Assembly (NCBI RefSeq): GCF_019399895.1
Contig: NC_091872.1
Coordinates: 1,868,395 to 1,932,394 of the forward strand
Direction of reading: 5' to 3'
From: Cardiocondyla obscurior
Taxonomy: Eukaryota; Arthropoda; Insecta; Hymenoptera; Formicidae
DNA length: 64,000 nucleotides
The position numbers were made by a program, and so were the translations under genes. Under the pieces are notes generated by a model, which searched no databases, was not told the DNA's origin, and worked only from the letters and a program-made list of their open reading frames with translations. Below are positions 31,065 through 42,557 of this stretch, piece by piece (the first letter of the stretch is position 1; every line of letters begins with the position of its first letter).

Positions 31065-32531
31065 TTAGTGTCCGCCTATTGGTGTGTCGTGGTATTCATG
31101 TAAGAGCTTCGCTTTTTCTTCTGTTGAGTATGTGTTCTTTTCTTTCAGTACGTATATTGGGAGCTTTTCTTCTTGCTGCGGGGGGTTTCTGCTAAGCGCG
31201 TCCGCGTTCGTGTTTTTCTTACCGTCTTTATGGACTATTTCGTAGTTATATTCTTCGAGTTTCAATCTCCACCTTATCAGGCGGGACCCGGGATCATTTA
31301 CATTGAACAGCCAGATCAATGGTTTGTGGTCTGTTACAATTGTAAATGTTGTTCCATAGATATAGGGTCGGAAATGTTTCACCGCCCATACTATCGCGAG
31401 TAGCTCTTTCTCTGTCGTGCTATAGTTTCTTTCGGCCTTGTTTAATATACGGCTTGCATATGCAATCGGATGATCCCTTCCTATCTCCTCTTGAGAGAGG
31501 ATGGCTCCGATTGCATGATCCGAGGCGTCCGTCGTAACGATAAACGGGCGCGTGAAATCGGGGTATTTAAGTATCGGTGCGGTAGTTAAATTCTCTTTTA
31601 ATATTTCGAACGCGTTCTGTTGGTCCATTTCCCATCGAAATTTTTCGTTCTTTTTCGTGAGCGTCGTCAAGGGTTTCGCGATTTTCGAGAAGTCTTTTAT
31701 AAATTTTCGATAGTATCCGGCTAGTCCGATAAATGATTGTACGTCTTTTAACTTCTTTGGTACCGGAAAATTTTTTACCGCGAAAATTTTGGAAGGATCG
31801 GGTCGAATTCCATTTTCGGTTATCAGATGTCCGAGATATAGTACTTCTTTTCGTAAAAACTCGCACTTTTCCGGTTGCAATTTTAAATTATTTTCTCGTA
31901 AACGTTTGAAGACGGCTTCGAGTCTCTTATTGTGTTCTTTTAGCGTTGATCCGTAGATGACTATATCGTCTAGATACACGAAACACTTGATACCGTGTAG
32001 GCCCGATAAGACCGAGTTCATCATGCGCTGAAATGTTGCCGGTGCATTTTTAAGTCCGAAAGGCATCCTGTTAAATTCATAATGTCCCTCGGGTGTAGAA
32101 AACGCGGTTTTCTGTTTATGCTCTTCCTTCATCTGGATTTGGTGGTATCCTGATGCCAAATCCAGGGTCGTAAAATACTTCGCGTGCCCGAGTTGATCGA
32201 GTATATCGGTCATATTTGGAATAGGGAAAGAATCGCCTATTGTAATATCGTTTAGTTTTCTAAAATCGACGACTATTTTTAGTTTCGATTTTCCGGATGC
32301 GTCGGCTTTTTTGGGGACAACCAGTATGGGTGCGTTCCATTGGCTTGCGCTGGTTCTTATAATTCCTTCGTCGAGCATCTTCTTTACCTGCTCCTTTACT
32401 TCTACCTTGTGTTTCTCGGGCAGTCGGTAAGGGCGGCAGCTAATTGGCCTACTTTCCTTTTCCGTGACAATTTCGTGCGCGACAGAGTCAGTAAGGAAAG
32501 CGGGTCGCCTTGCAACTGGAAAATGTCGCAA
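31065..32531 (-). pseudogene. pol: Errantivirus reverse transcriptase-RNase H
   Basis: RT motifs LKIVVDFRKLND, FTTLDLASGYHQI, MPFGLKNAPATFQ and FVYLDDIVIYG are all present. The connection and RNase H follow with TTDASDHAIGAIL, TEKELLAIVWAVKHFRPY and NTNADALSR. The frame overlaps the protease frame at 32402-32531 and ends at the nonsense codon in the integrase zinc region. Confidence 0.9.
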
Positions 32532-33676
32532 AAGCTTTCGCAGATTTTTGTCAATTCACTTTTTTCCTCTTTATTCAAGTGTTCGATTTTAAGCTGCTTC
32601 TTAACGTGTTCTCTTCGCTGCTGCACTGCGGCTATATTTGGCTTATCTTGTAACGCGAGCGCGCTGACCGTGCACAATTGTCGCTCCGCTTCTATGTGTA
32701 CTGCGAGTGTAAGGAACGGTACGGCTGTGTCTCGTGTGTTTAATATGCTTATGGCACAAGTATTATTTTCAGGAGCAACTAGACAATTGCCTATGAACAC
32801 GCCGGGTTTAAGTTCATCGGCATATATTATTCCGATTTGGTTACTATCGGTGACGGCTTGTATTATCGTTTCGCTTCTCGGTGGTAGCGTCGTGCGCACG
32901 TATGGTTGTAACGGGATCGCGGCGCGATTAATTATCAAAAGTTTGTTCTCGACGTCGTATACGGTGCGTTGCGCCTTAAGAAAATCCATCCCGAGTATCC
33001 CGTCGTACGCAATGGGAAATTCGTCGGGCACTACGTGCATAAAGTGCGAGATCGTGCTGTCTCGCAAGTAAATTAACATGCGCGTTGTCCCTATTGTTTG
33101 CGCCTTATGTCCGGTCACGCCAGTTAGGGCCATTGATTCAGTGTAAATCGGTGTATCGCCCTTCAGCTTCCCCACCTTAACGAGGGTGATAGCTGCACCG
33201 GTGTCCAGCAAGAATGTCATTTTCCCGCCCGTGGCTTGTACTACGGGCAGGGTGACTAGATCCAAGTGACGATTCTTGTTGTCGTCCGAGATGTGTGACA
33301 CCTGATAATCTCGCGCGAGCTGTGTCTCGTAACGTGCTTCGTTATCTCCGCGCGTGTCGTCGTGTGTCGGTTGTCTCGTTGGTGCTCTCGCTCTCTCCTC
33401 TGGTAAGGTTGAATGCACCGTGGTCGTACGTCGGGGTGTTTGCGGGGGAGCTCGGTTATCGCGTCGTGCTCTTTGCGGTGTCTCGCTGTCCCTTTTTAAC
33501 TTACGGCATTCTTCGCGCGTGTGATATGGCTTGTTGCAGTAATTGCAAAATTTGTCCGTAGTACTAACGCGCGGTATATTTTCGGCTCTGGGCAAGCCGT
33601 ACCTGGGCGCGTATCTGCCGGTGCGGCACAGAAATCCCGGGTGTCCCTGCCTCCCGCATCTGTTGCATGTTGGCAC
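32402..33676 (-). CDS. pol: Errantivirus nucleocapsid knuckles and protease
   Basis: Two zinc knuckles CNRCGRQGHPGFLC and CNYCNKPYHTREEC open the frame. A retroviral aspartic protease follows with FLLDTGAAITLV and the flap/ALIGMD-like ILGMDFL. The frame runs into the RT region by overlap. It matures Gag-Pol in the family. Confidence 0.85.
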   Translation of the reverse strand: MPTCNRCGRQGHPGFLCRTGRYAPRYGLPRAENIPRVSTTDKFCNYCNKPYHTREECRKLKRDSETPQRARRDNRAPPQTPRRTTTVHSTLPEERARAPTRQPTHDDTRGDNEARYETQLARDYQVSHISDDNKNRHLDLVTLPVVQATGGKMTFLLDTGAAITLVKVGKLKGDTPIYTESMALTGVTGHKAQTIGTTRMLIYLRDSTISHFMHVVPDEFPIAYDGILGMDFLKAQRTVYDVENKLLIINRAAIPLQPYVRTTLPPRSETIIQAVTDSNQIGIIYADELKPGVFIGNCLVAPENNTCAISILNTRDTAVPFLTLAVHIEAERQLCTVSALALQDKPNIAAVQQRREHVKKQLKIEHLNKEEKSELTKICESFCDIFQLQGDPLSLLTLSRTKLSRKRKVGQLAAALTDCPRNTR

Positions 33677-33752
33677 GGGGGGGCGGTTTGCCGGGGTGCG
33701 CGGGAAGTTTCGCTCGATGTACGCTCGCTCGTTGTATGTGCGTACGGGTGCG

Positions 33753-35004
33753 CTACGCTGTCTCTTCCGCTGCAGCTCCTGCTACCGCTTCTTGTAACGT
33801 CCTGTAGTTCCGCGACCGGACGATTGTCTGTAGATGCGGCAGCAGACCCGTCTGATAATTGTTCAATACTTGTTTCTGGAGCGAGTTCCATATCCCGCGT
33901 TTTTCGTCCGCCGAGTAGTTGGAGTCTTCGCTCAACGCGTCATAAAGCTCGGTTACTAACGTGTCGGCTCGGGTTCCATATGTTTGCGCGCTTTCTCCCG
34001 TGCGCTGACGTAGCTGGTTGAATTCCAGCTGGAGGTGTGCTGTGCCTCGTCGCTGCACGTAGCCTTCTTCAATTTCGCGTATGAATTGCGCGAAGTTTAG
34101 AATTTGTTTTGATTCAAATCGCGAGAGTGCTCGTCCCGTGAGTTTTCTGTAGAGTATAGCCGCCAATAACTCATCCACGTCTTCCGGGTCTACTTTTCGC
34201 GCTGCATATTCGCATGCCTTAACGAACTTTTTTACGTTGTTTTCGCTCCCGTCGAATGAGGGTATAAATCCAATTGCGTTTTGCAGCGTTAAGTATTGCC
34301 ACGGGTTGTTGAGAGAATGTCGTACATCTCTTTGGGGCCGTCTCGGGGGTGGCACGGGGTGCTGCAAGGAGTCCGCCGTCCTGTTGAGCCTGCTGCCGTA
34401 TCTTTGCGCGAGGTATTCGTTCTCTAATCTTTCTACTCTCGTTGCGGTAAGTGATATCGCGTCGTACAGCATCGCGCGTCGTGCCGCCTGGTCTCGAGAT
34501 CGGTGAGGAGTGTCGACACTGCGGTTGTGTTGTATTTGTGTTAGCGCCGGGTTCCGTGTTGCTGATAGAGTTTTCGCCGTGTGAGGTTCGCGCTCTCGCG
34601 CCTTCCCCGCCTGTAAGCGAGGGCTCGTTCCTTTCGTCATTATTGGTCATCATGAATACAAATCGCTGGTCTTCGGGTGCAAATATTTCGCTCACTAACG
34701 ATCCTATTGACGATCGGCGACTTTGATTACCGGGTTTTTCGGCTTCTCGGTAATTCACGAAATTCGCGTTACCCGAATTCATGGGTACAGGGAGGGAGAT
34801 TCCGTTCGTAAATTCGTATATCGCGCTATCGCGGTCCAAGATTTCGCCGTCTACCGTTATTTCGCGGATAAAACTTCGCGTTTGATTCGTTAGCCTGCAC
34901 GGAATTCTTTTAAAGATAGGTTGTAGGTTTTCGGGCTCGGTAATGCCGTTCAACCACGATAGGCGCGACGTGTGACAGTGTAGTAGGAATTCGCCGCGGT
35001 ACAT
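33753..35004 (-). pseudogene. gag: Errantivirus gag, frameshifted
   Basis: Frame 34219-35004 supplies an N-terminal part (from MYRGEFLLHCHTSRLS) with a charged linker. Frame 33753-34640 supplies the capsid-like core (FIPSFDGSENNVKKFVKACE, KLTGRALSRFES, FAQFIREIEEGY). Coding passes from one to the other within about 34450-34600, implying a frameshift. Structural polyprotein of the family. Confidence 0.78.
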
Positions 35005-35388
35005 ATAATTTTATTCGCTTTTTCGCCCTGTATGTATATATATAACTAACTTACAATAGCGCCGGTAACAGCATGCTGCTTGATAGCTGATGAGTCGCGA
35101 TGTTCTCAGCTTGGCTGCTCGTACGCTTCTCTATCTCGTATTCGGTCTGCTTGGCTGCTTATCTGCGTGGCTGCTTATCTGCGTGGTTGCTGCTCGTAGT
35201 TACGCTGGTCAGGGGATGCTCAGGTTTCACGTCCGGCTCTCCCTTGCTTATGGTCTTCTTCTATCTTCTCATTCATAAAATGAGTTCTCACAAATTTTTT
35301 ATTTGTTTGTTGCAGAGGTCCCGCACTATCAGTCGGACGCCCAATAGGAGGAAGGGCGACGACACGAGGGCGACTAGACTCCGGAGGG

Positions 35389-35409
35389 CGAATCCCACCG
35401 TTGCCACCA
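35389..35409 (-). promoter_or_regulatory. Primer-binding site matching tRNA-Leu
   Basis: One base inside the 5' LTR the minus strand reads TGGTGGCAACGGTGGGATTCG, complementary to a tRNA-Leu 3' end with about one mismatch as I recall that tRNA. Confidence 0.75.
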
Positions 35410-35410
35410 A

Positions 35411-35818
35411 TGTTGCACCGCAAGGGTGCCGTGGGGTTCGTTCTCCGGAGAGAACTGTAGTTTTTGGAATAAAGTCGCCTTCTCGTTGAATTGATTAATT
35501 TCTTTTATTTCCTTCTTCCTTTTTTACAGAGTTACACTTGCACTTATTATTCGATTATACACACGAGATACTTGTTAGCGACTGTCTGTCCGGGCCGCGG
35601 CTGCCCCTATATATCTCCTACTGTTGCTATGCCAAAAATCATAGCAATCAGCGGAATCGCGGGTGGCAACCGCGACTGTCCTCGGACTTCGCGTCCCGGC
35701 CGGAAATGCCGGGTTACCTTGATCGGCGGTATTCTGCCGATCAAGCTAAATGGTCGTGCGCGTGCGACATTCCGGCGTTATTCCCGAGCCTTTGTTGCTA
35801 AGGGCTCGAGATATAACA
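35411..35818 (-). repeat. Errantivirus 5' LTR
   Basis: A 408 bp copy of the 27069-27476 LTR with about six differences. Followed by GATA, the right target duplication. Confidence 0.92.
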
Positions 35819-36855
35819 GATATCTGATACACGATAATTATAAATAAAAATAAAACATTATTATTATAGGCTTTCTTGCTCAATGCCGGCAAAATGTACT
35901 GTTTCCTGGCCTAATTTTATGGACGGATGAGGCGCTTTTTACACCTAATGGTGTTTTTAACTCTAAAAATTTTGTTCTTTGGCGTCATCAAAATCCTCAT
36001 GCTGTTCGCGCGGGCGCCTTCCAATTCCGGTGGAAAATCAACGTGTGGGCAGGCATAGTAGGAAGTAAAGTTGTAAGTATTTCTACTTACGTTAAAACTT
36101 GTTTTAAAGTATTGGTAAAATTTATAAATTTTATGTTTGCGTGTTTAGATAGGACCCTACTTTCTTTCTCCGCGATTAAATGGAGATTTGTACACACAAT
36201 TTTTAATTAATGATTTGCCGGAACTTTTGGAAGAATTACCGTTAAACTTGAGACAAAAAATGATCTTCCAACAAACGGAATTTTGCTCCTCCGTAATTCT
36301 CGCGTCGCGCGCAAAACGTATTACTAAATGATATGTTCCCCGATAGGTGGATAGAGTGAGGGGGGCCGTCGCACGACCAGCACGTTCTCCGTATCTGAAC
36401 ATGCTACATTATTTAATTTGGGGGCATGTTAAAGCATAGATTAAAAAAACGCACTGAGCTGTCTACCTCATTACAAGGTTGTATGGAAACGATAGCGTTT
36501 CCGTATTAAAAATTAATAAAAAATAATGCTGAAATTGATCGTACTCGCGCGTAATAATTTCATTTCGCTAGTCTTGCACGCGCGTAATCGCTTCACTTCG
36601 CTCATGTTGTCGCCTCGTGTCGCTCGTACGTTGTCTACTCGTCTCGCTCGCCGCTCGTTGACTCCGCCCGCTGTCTATTGCGCTCTCGCTCAGTCCCGCG
36701 CTTCCTTGTCGCTCTCACGTGTAAATCAATTAATTTTTTTCTCGAAAACTACTACGAATTTTTAAAAACCGTAAAGGACTTTTCGTTTTATTTCGGCGAG
36801 TTCTACCTAAAATTTTCGGGTCAGTCCACTGATCTGGGACACCCTGTATATATAT

Positions 36856-37220
36856 ACAGGGTGTCCGAAATATTATTAGCAATATTAAAACTGTAGGTAG
36901 AAAATCAGATTTGGAGACGAAAAGTTTTTTACGAATTTGTAAAATTCGTAACCATTATTGAAAAAATAATTAATTTGTCTAGCGCAAGAGCGACAAGGAA
37001 GCCACGCGTGAGTGAACGCGACAGGCGACGGCACCATTCCTAACCATTCGCCTGTCGCGCTCACTCACGCGCAGCTTTTTTGTCGCTCTTGCGCTAGACA
37101 AATTAATTTTTTTTTCAATAATGGTTACGAATTTCATAAATTCGTAAAGGACTTTTTGTCTCCAAATCTGATTCTTTACCCACAGTTTTAATATTGCTAA
37201 TAATATTTCGGACACCCTGT
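36856..37220. mobile_element. Palindromic MITE with ACAGGGTGTCC ends
   Basis: About 365 bp hairpin: ACAGGGTGTCCGAAATATTA at 36856 and its complement ending at 37220, with arms meeting near 37030 (ACGGCACCATTCC loop). TA-rich flanks fit TA target duplication. Its ends share the ACAGGGTGTCC core with the adjacent mariner-like element. Confidence 0.82.
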
Positions 37221-37744
37221 ATAAGCGTGTATATAAAAAAAAAGAAAAAAAATATATACATAAAGGAAAAAAAAAAAATCTAACTTCTAGTAGCGTAGGA
37301 CACTAATAAGGGATTGCAGAAAGGGAAAAAGAGAAATCGGTAACTCCACTCAAAGAGGAGTGGTGGGGAGAAGACCACGCGTCAGTAGGAAAAGCGTGCA
37401 GTAAAACCATGAATGAGCGGTCAGGAGACCATTCATCTAAATGTTTAATAGACCCCAAATTTGAGTGTGGTGTTGAAAGAAAACATACACATAATGGTAA
37501 ACGAGAAAACGTTGCATTGTTTTATTTCAAATGTGACAAGGTCAAGAACAGTCCTAGGCTATAAAAATCAGACTTGACTGATGGAAATTTAATTATTAAA
37601 AGGAAGCCTCCCGTGTCGCATCAAAATCAATTCGTTCTAGGATCGAAGGGAAAGTAAAAACAAATTCTGGCTTGCAATCACTTATTGTCAACGTAGAAAA
37701 TATTATCAAAATTTTTCTTAACTTCGTTAAAAAGATATATAAAC

Positions 37745-37781
<37 letters not shown>

Positions 37782-37951
37782 CTGAGAATAGAACAAACTA
37801 AAAATAAAAAAAAAATATAAAATAGTAGCCTAAAAAGAAAATAAAAATGTAAGTTCCTAAAACTAGGTATGGAGTTACGAAAAAAGAGAAATCTTTATTT
37901 CTATGCAAATGTTGTGCATTAAAACCCCCAACATTTGTCTAAGTCGGGGGG
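37221..37951. other. Noncoding stretch ending in a purine run before LTR-like copy B
   Basis: No coding frame. Contains (TA)n at about 37748-37778. It ends AAGTCGGGGGG directly before TGTTACG of copy B, which looks like a polypurine tract and suggests this is the 3' internal end of the parent retroelement. Confidence 0.4.
37748..37778. repeat. (TA)n microsatellite
   Basis: About 15 TA units in an A-rich context. Confidence 0.9.
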
Positions 37952-39278
37952 TGTTACGTCTCCGACCCTGCGTCTCTCTTTTTCGACATATATTAGAAAA
38001 TTTAGTTAAGGGGGGAGGTAGATCGTAGTCCAATGCAATACAAAAGAAAACTTTAGAATCTTTCAGAAAGACAATTCATAAAACACTAACATATTTCGGG
38101 ACAAGTTGTTGCGGGAAAGCATAAAAAACATGCAACAAATTGTAAACGGGCGCCAACGAAAGTCAGACAAAGAATTTGTCTAGACATAATACAAAAAATC
38201 AAAACCTAAGGGGCTCATAAATATTTCAACTCTGATAACTTGTCCATCATAGGAAAAGAAAAAATAACTTTTTCTTAAAATTGTAATTGCGCATAGATCC
38301 TGAGCTTTAGAAAAACCAAGGGCGCGTGAGGCCCGTAATTACCGGAGTATGTGGTGCAGACAAAGGCAATAAAGTCAGGTAACAATGCGTCGTACGGATG
38401 GTAGAAGTTTCCCCACCATCTCTCTTTAAAAATGATAATAAAATTCTGAAAGGCTCGGAAGGGATAACTCCTTAAAGCGGGGGTATTTCGTAAACATCTT
38501 ATTCCTACAAACCAATGGATCTCGGGAACTCCTCACCAAAATCTAGAAACTAAGGGCGAAAACTTAGAAGTTTAAGAAATAGAGAAGGGATGGGGTGCGA
38601 ATGCCCAATAATTTTAAGATAGGAAAAGTGGAGGAACAAGCTCCGCAAATGAAAGATTAGAATTTCAAAAAAGTGAAAATTCGGGAATAATCTTCCCCTT
38701 TTCCGAGCTTATAAAATCTTGTGTTTTGGCGGAGCACGCTCTCTTGCATCCCAGCTACAGCCGCATAAGTTTTTCTAAGACTAACGTGAGTGTTACTCAG
38801 TGCAAGATTGCGGAAGAAGCATCGAGAAGATCTCCTGAAAGTAAGTCTCAACGTTTCATTATGTATTGTCGCGAAAATTGATTCCACTAAATGTATTGTT
38901 TAAATCAATTGTTCTTTTATATCAATCAAAGAGAGAAGGGAATGTCCAAGTTGGAGTTCCGAAGTTTTGATTCTGTCCGTTTGTTTCTGTGGTAAATCGA
39001 ATGTGTGAGAATGACTGCTTCCGAATATCGGCTAGGATACGCTGTCAAATAACCAGCAATTTACGGTAGTTCGCGCCGTGAAATATTGCTGGAAGTTTGG
39101 CGACTATCCACGGCTAAAGAATCGGCAAGCGATTCTCGCCAGAAATGAACCACGGAGATTCATTCATGGACGAGTTAAAGGCTTTGGAAATCGTCGGTGA
39201 CGAGTCACCTTCGCCCCTTTCTTTGTTAATCTTGTAAATTCTGTTTGAATAAAATTAAAATTAAATTATAAATTCTAG

Positions 39279-40225
39279 TAAAATCCAATAATAAGAAATC
39301 GATTAAGAAGAGCCGGGCGAGAAGGAATAAACAGATACGGAATTTGAGGGAGTTGGTCGGCCGTTTCTTTATTCGATATTTGCTCGCGGCGACGCCAAGC
39401 GAGGAGGTGTTTGTGTTACCTGCGCGCAACGAAGAGAGACCGTGGTCTCCGCGTCCAGGCCCTCCGCCACCGTCGCCAATCCTCGGAGAACCGGAACCGT
39501 TATTCGAATATGACCTGCCCGAAGAAATTCCTAACATCCAGCTCGAAACATCGGCCGGCGAACTAAATCTCTCAAACCAGTCCACGGAGCCGGGATCGAA
39601 ACAATTCCGCCCCACGACTCCATCTTATACTCCGAATTCATCCCTCATCTCCGAACCACGGTTTCCCGGAGGTGAGCCTGCCGCCTGTTCCTCTCCTCTC
39701 CCACCGCCTCCTTTTCCGTTCGCACCTGAGGAAACCGACTCTCTGGGCGAAGATGAATCCATCTCTCTCCCAGAAGTAGACTTCCTCGATCAACCTCCAT
39801 CTCCCGTCCCGAGCATTGAGGTTCTCGAGGAGCATCCGGAACCAAGAGAGGTTAGAGACCCTCTCCTGGAGCTTCTACGCAGGGCCTGTACTCCGTGGAC
39901 AGATCCTGTTTCGGAAAGGGCCTTCTCCATCGGCCCCGACCATTTTGAACCGGAAGAAATCAGGAGACAAGCAGCTCGTTCTGCTCCTGATTTTCATTTT
40001 TTTATATACTATCCCGGGGTGGAATTTCCTTTCCTGGCCCCGATGCGACTAATCGACTTGGTCTTCCCGAGATCCACAGTGAGGGTGGTAGAGATCGAAG
40101 AGATCACGTTGGATAAAGACGTTTATACATATACACACACTCACACACACACACACACACATTTTGTAAATACTCTCTGTGCACGTTTCAGCGGAAATGC
40201 ACACTTCCGATTTCTTTGTGTGTGA
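39279..40225 (+). CDS. LTR-like element B internal protein
   Basis: The longest version of the family in the window, continuous from the splice acceptor AATTCTAG (ending 39278). It has basic KKSRARRNKQIRNLRELVGR, an acidic Pro/Glu/Ser-rich middle, and a conserved C-terminal domain (DPLLELLRRACTPWTDPV, FSIGPDHFEPEEIRRQ, YYPGVEFPFLAPMRLIDLVF). Here exon 1 A plus exon 2 TAAAATCC gives ATA instead of ATG, so the splice-made start is lost. The usual stop after TLD is also lost, adding a THTHTH tail from the AC repeat. Function unknown. Confidence 0.6.
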
Positions 40226-41499
40226 GCAAACAGCTCAGCAATGAGCTCGGCACGGTGCTTTGACTTGAGGTCGACAATACAAAGAAAGGCGAAATTCTTA
40301 TGGTCACAATTAACAAAGAGCAAAAAAATTATATTTACAAAAAAAAAAATGATACAAAAAAAACTATACAATGTAGAAGTAGGAAATCACGCGAGCAAGG
40401 TTGGCGGTGGTAACGGACGGAGATCTTCTGAGCTCGGCCTTCCCGACGGAAATCTTCGAGAGCGGTTGCTTTCCCGCCCGATCGTCGGAAATCTTCTCGG
40501 CGGATATCTTGAACGCGGGCCGACAAATTGCGCGATCGCGACACCTTGCTCCGCGATTGTTCGTGTAACAAAAAAGAAATAAAGCGAAAGGAAAACCTGA
40601 TAAGAAAATTTAATGAAAGATCGCGGAGTATTCAGATAGAGACGGAACGGTCCAATGCTCGCGGCCGAGAGAGAATATGCGACGAGTGAACCGTACGGTG
40701 ACTACGTGAGAACTTCTTTCTTATTAGTATCGAAGTTCGAGCGAAACTGCCCGCGTTTCGGCAGAATCGGCCCTCGATCATCGGAAACATCGAAAATACA
40801 AAACAAACAGGTGACGAGATAACTAGTGAGAACCGGATTAATCCGACTCTAACGTATTGAACCTGTCGATGTAAACTAGAAGCGGTATTCGGCGACTGAC
40901 AAAAATAACAAAGCATAAGCGAAGAACGCGGACGGATCGCGAATGCTAATGGAGAGTCAGCGAATTAAATAAAATTTCACAGATGATGAAACACTCTCGT
41001 TCTTTGCAATGTTAAACTTATACTTATTTATCAGATTACAACCGTTCTCTTACTAGGACATTAACTTTATTTTTATATTTCAAACGAAACAACTAAATAA
41101 TAAAAATTGTTAATTCTGCCTGCTCTAACGATCAATTTTCTTTTTGTAAATTTCAAACATCATGTTTAGTATTAAATTTGTTAAATTTGTGTTTTTGAAA
41201 TTCTAAGTTAATTATTTTATAATTACCCTAATTATCCTCCATAAGCGAATAATCACGCCTGGTTCTATCCCAGAGAATAAGGATTCACTTCCTTTCTCTA
41301 AAAGGGAACCACTTACGCGCTCAATCTGAATCCGAAATTTTAGAATACTTAATCTGCGCGTAAAATAGCGTGGATTCGAATCTCGAAACTCACGCAAAAT
41401 TCGGTGGTACGTCATCTCCTTATCTTACCCACGAATACTTTTCCCGAAGATTTCCTTTAAATAACCATTTAATAAAAATATAATCCTTTTGACGTAACA
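40226..41499. other. 3' part of copy B including an insertion-like segment
   Basis: 40226-41000 has no counterpart in copy A and contains GC-rich CGGAAATCTTC repeats (40450-40500) and an AATAAAG at 40577. From about 41030 homology to copy A resumes. No gene seen. Confidence 0.45.
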
Positions 41500-41509
41500 C
41501 TTATTAATA

Positions 41510-41925
41510 CTTATATAAAAACCTGTCTCCTTAGATTCTATATAGAAAGGCTACCAGAGGATATATTTTTTTCATTCTTTGAACCATCTGTATATGCGAT
41601 AAAAGCTTCTATATCTAACATATATTTATTTATAAATTCTTTAATTATTGTATCAAATTGATTATAATTAGGGGGCGAAGGTCTTCATGTTTATTATTAA
41701 ATCTGTATCTATAAACAACGGTTTTGTTATGTCCCAGTAATTAGTATTGAAAATAGAGCTCTTATCAGATTTGTACACTATATATTTAAGTTTTATTAAA
41801 AAGCACGATGGTGCCTCGCGCCAAGTATAGGCGCAGCAGCGAGGCATTGCCGTTCCTCTATTACGCGAGACGACGTTTTGAGAAATCCGTAGATTACCGG
41901 ATCTCAATAACGGCTCAACCAATCG
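41510..41925 (-). pseudogene. Non-LTR retrotransposon fragment (RT end and RNase H start)
   Basis: One frame (41668-41922) has SCFLIKLKYIVYKSDKSSIFN and DITKPLFIDTDLIINMKTFAP. After a frameshift near 41667 the same strand encodes NYNQFDTIIKEF and then FIAYTDGSK, the first RNase H aspartate motif of RNase H-bearing LINEs. Only this fragment is present. Confidence 0.6.
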
Positions 41926-42365
41926 CTTTCTAAATAGGCTTATTGTATAGATTAGGGTCGACTTATATAATAAAAGTGCTTTTATTATTTCGCTGCGTTG
42001 TCTATAAATAAAGATATCGCGATATTAATTTTGGTTATAAGAGTAAAATTTTTAAGATTCTCCGTCGTCATTTTTACGTCTCAAAAAATGTCCCTTTCGT
42101 TTTTGCATCACTAGATGGTGCGGATTGATTTATCGACTGTTTGATAATATTATCGACTCTGTTGATGATTGACGTGTGAGGTTAGTGATCCGCAGTGATC
42201 CGTTAATTAAGGCAAGTGTGACCTGTTACTTGTTAAGGTAAGTATAACCCATTAAGTAAGTTGGTAATAAGTATTTTAGTGGCAGTTATTCGTATTTGTA
42301 TTTCTTTTAATTGAGATGCAAGTGACAGTATTTCAGAGTTTGACAATGTTCAAGAACTGTGTAAA
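41926..42365. other. AT-rich spacer with possible splice donor
   Basis: AT-rich. TTAAGGTAAGTATAACC at 42234-42250 has a consensus donor and might be a leader of the MAU2-like fragment downstream, but no coding exon precedes it. Nothing else recognised. Confidence 0.35.
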
Positions 42366-42557
42366 ATGCAAATTGGAAATTGGGAGTTGATTAAAAAGAT
42401 TGAGAAGCTGGAAACTACAAATCTGAGTTGCTCTGATCTAGTAACTGTTATGCATTCAATGCAAGTAGGTTACATGGATAAAGCACAGAAATACATTGAC
42501 AAAGCACTTAGTCAAATTGAGAAATTGAAGAGTAAATATGCATACAAATTTAAATAA
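42366..42557 (+). pseudogene. MAU2 (cohesin loader) gene fragment
   Basis: A 63-residue frame whose second half reads DLVTVMHSMQVGYMDKAQKYIDKAL then QIEKLK. It matches the tetratricopeptide region of metazoan MAU2/SCC4, which I recognise as VTVMHSMQ.GY..KAQKY.DKAL. The N-terminal half and the end (KYAYKFK) do not look like MAU2. No further exons are seen, so it is a stray exon or retrocopy remnant of a host gene. Confidence 0.55.

Larger units (their letters stand above)
27069..35818 (-). mobile_element. Env-bearing errantivirus (Ty3/gypsy) element
   Basis: Two 408 bp LTRs (27069-27476 and 35411-35818) flank gag, protease, RT/RNase H, integrase and env on the minus strand. The 4-bp duplication GATA is at 27065-27068 and 35819-35822. 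By eye the LTRs differ at about six sites, all transitions, so the insertion is fairly young. It sits inside intron 1 of mariner copy 2. Gag has a frame break and the pol frame has a stop inside the integrase zinc region, so this copy is defective. Confidence 0.92.
26989..36846 (+). mobile_element. Mariner-like transposon copy 2, split by errantivirus
   Basis: Homology to copy 1 starts at GGGTGCAACAATTGC (26989). Exon 1 ends at 27040 (CAAG). Intron 1 runs from 27041 and is interrupted at 27068 by the errantivirus, resuming at 35823 and ending at 35869. The middle exon (35870-36072, WTDEALFT intact), intron 2 (36073-36148) and a decayed last exon with stops (from 36149) follow. The end at 36846 is GGGACACCCTGT, the shared terminal motif. 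It lacks the N-terminal part. Confidence 0.75.
37952..41499 (+). mobile_element. LTR-like element copy B
   Basis: Starts TGTTACGTCTCCGACC and ends GACGTAACA. It is collinear with copy A in the leader, TATA box (38710), donor (38841), ORF and 3' part (CCTGGTTCTATCCCAGAG at 41259). It has about 0.8 kb of extra DNA after the AC tract (roughly 40165-41000), with no gene I recognise. The flanks do not show a matching 4-bp duplication (GGGG versus CTTA), consistent with it being one LTR of a longer element. Confidence 0.7.
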
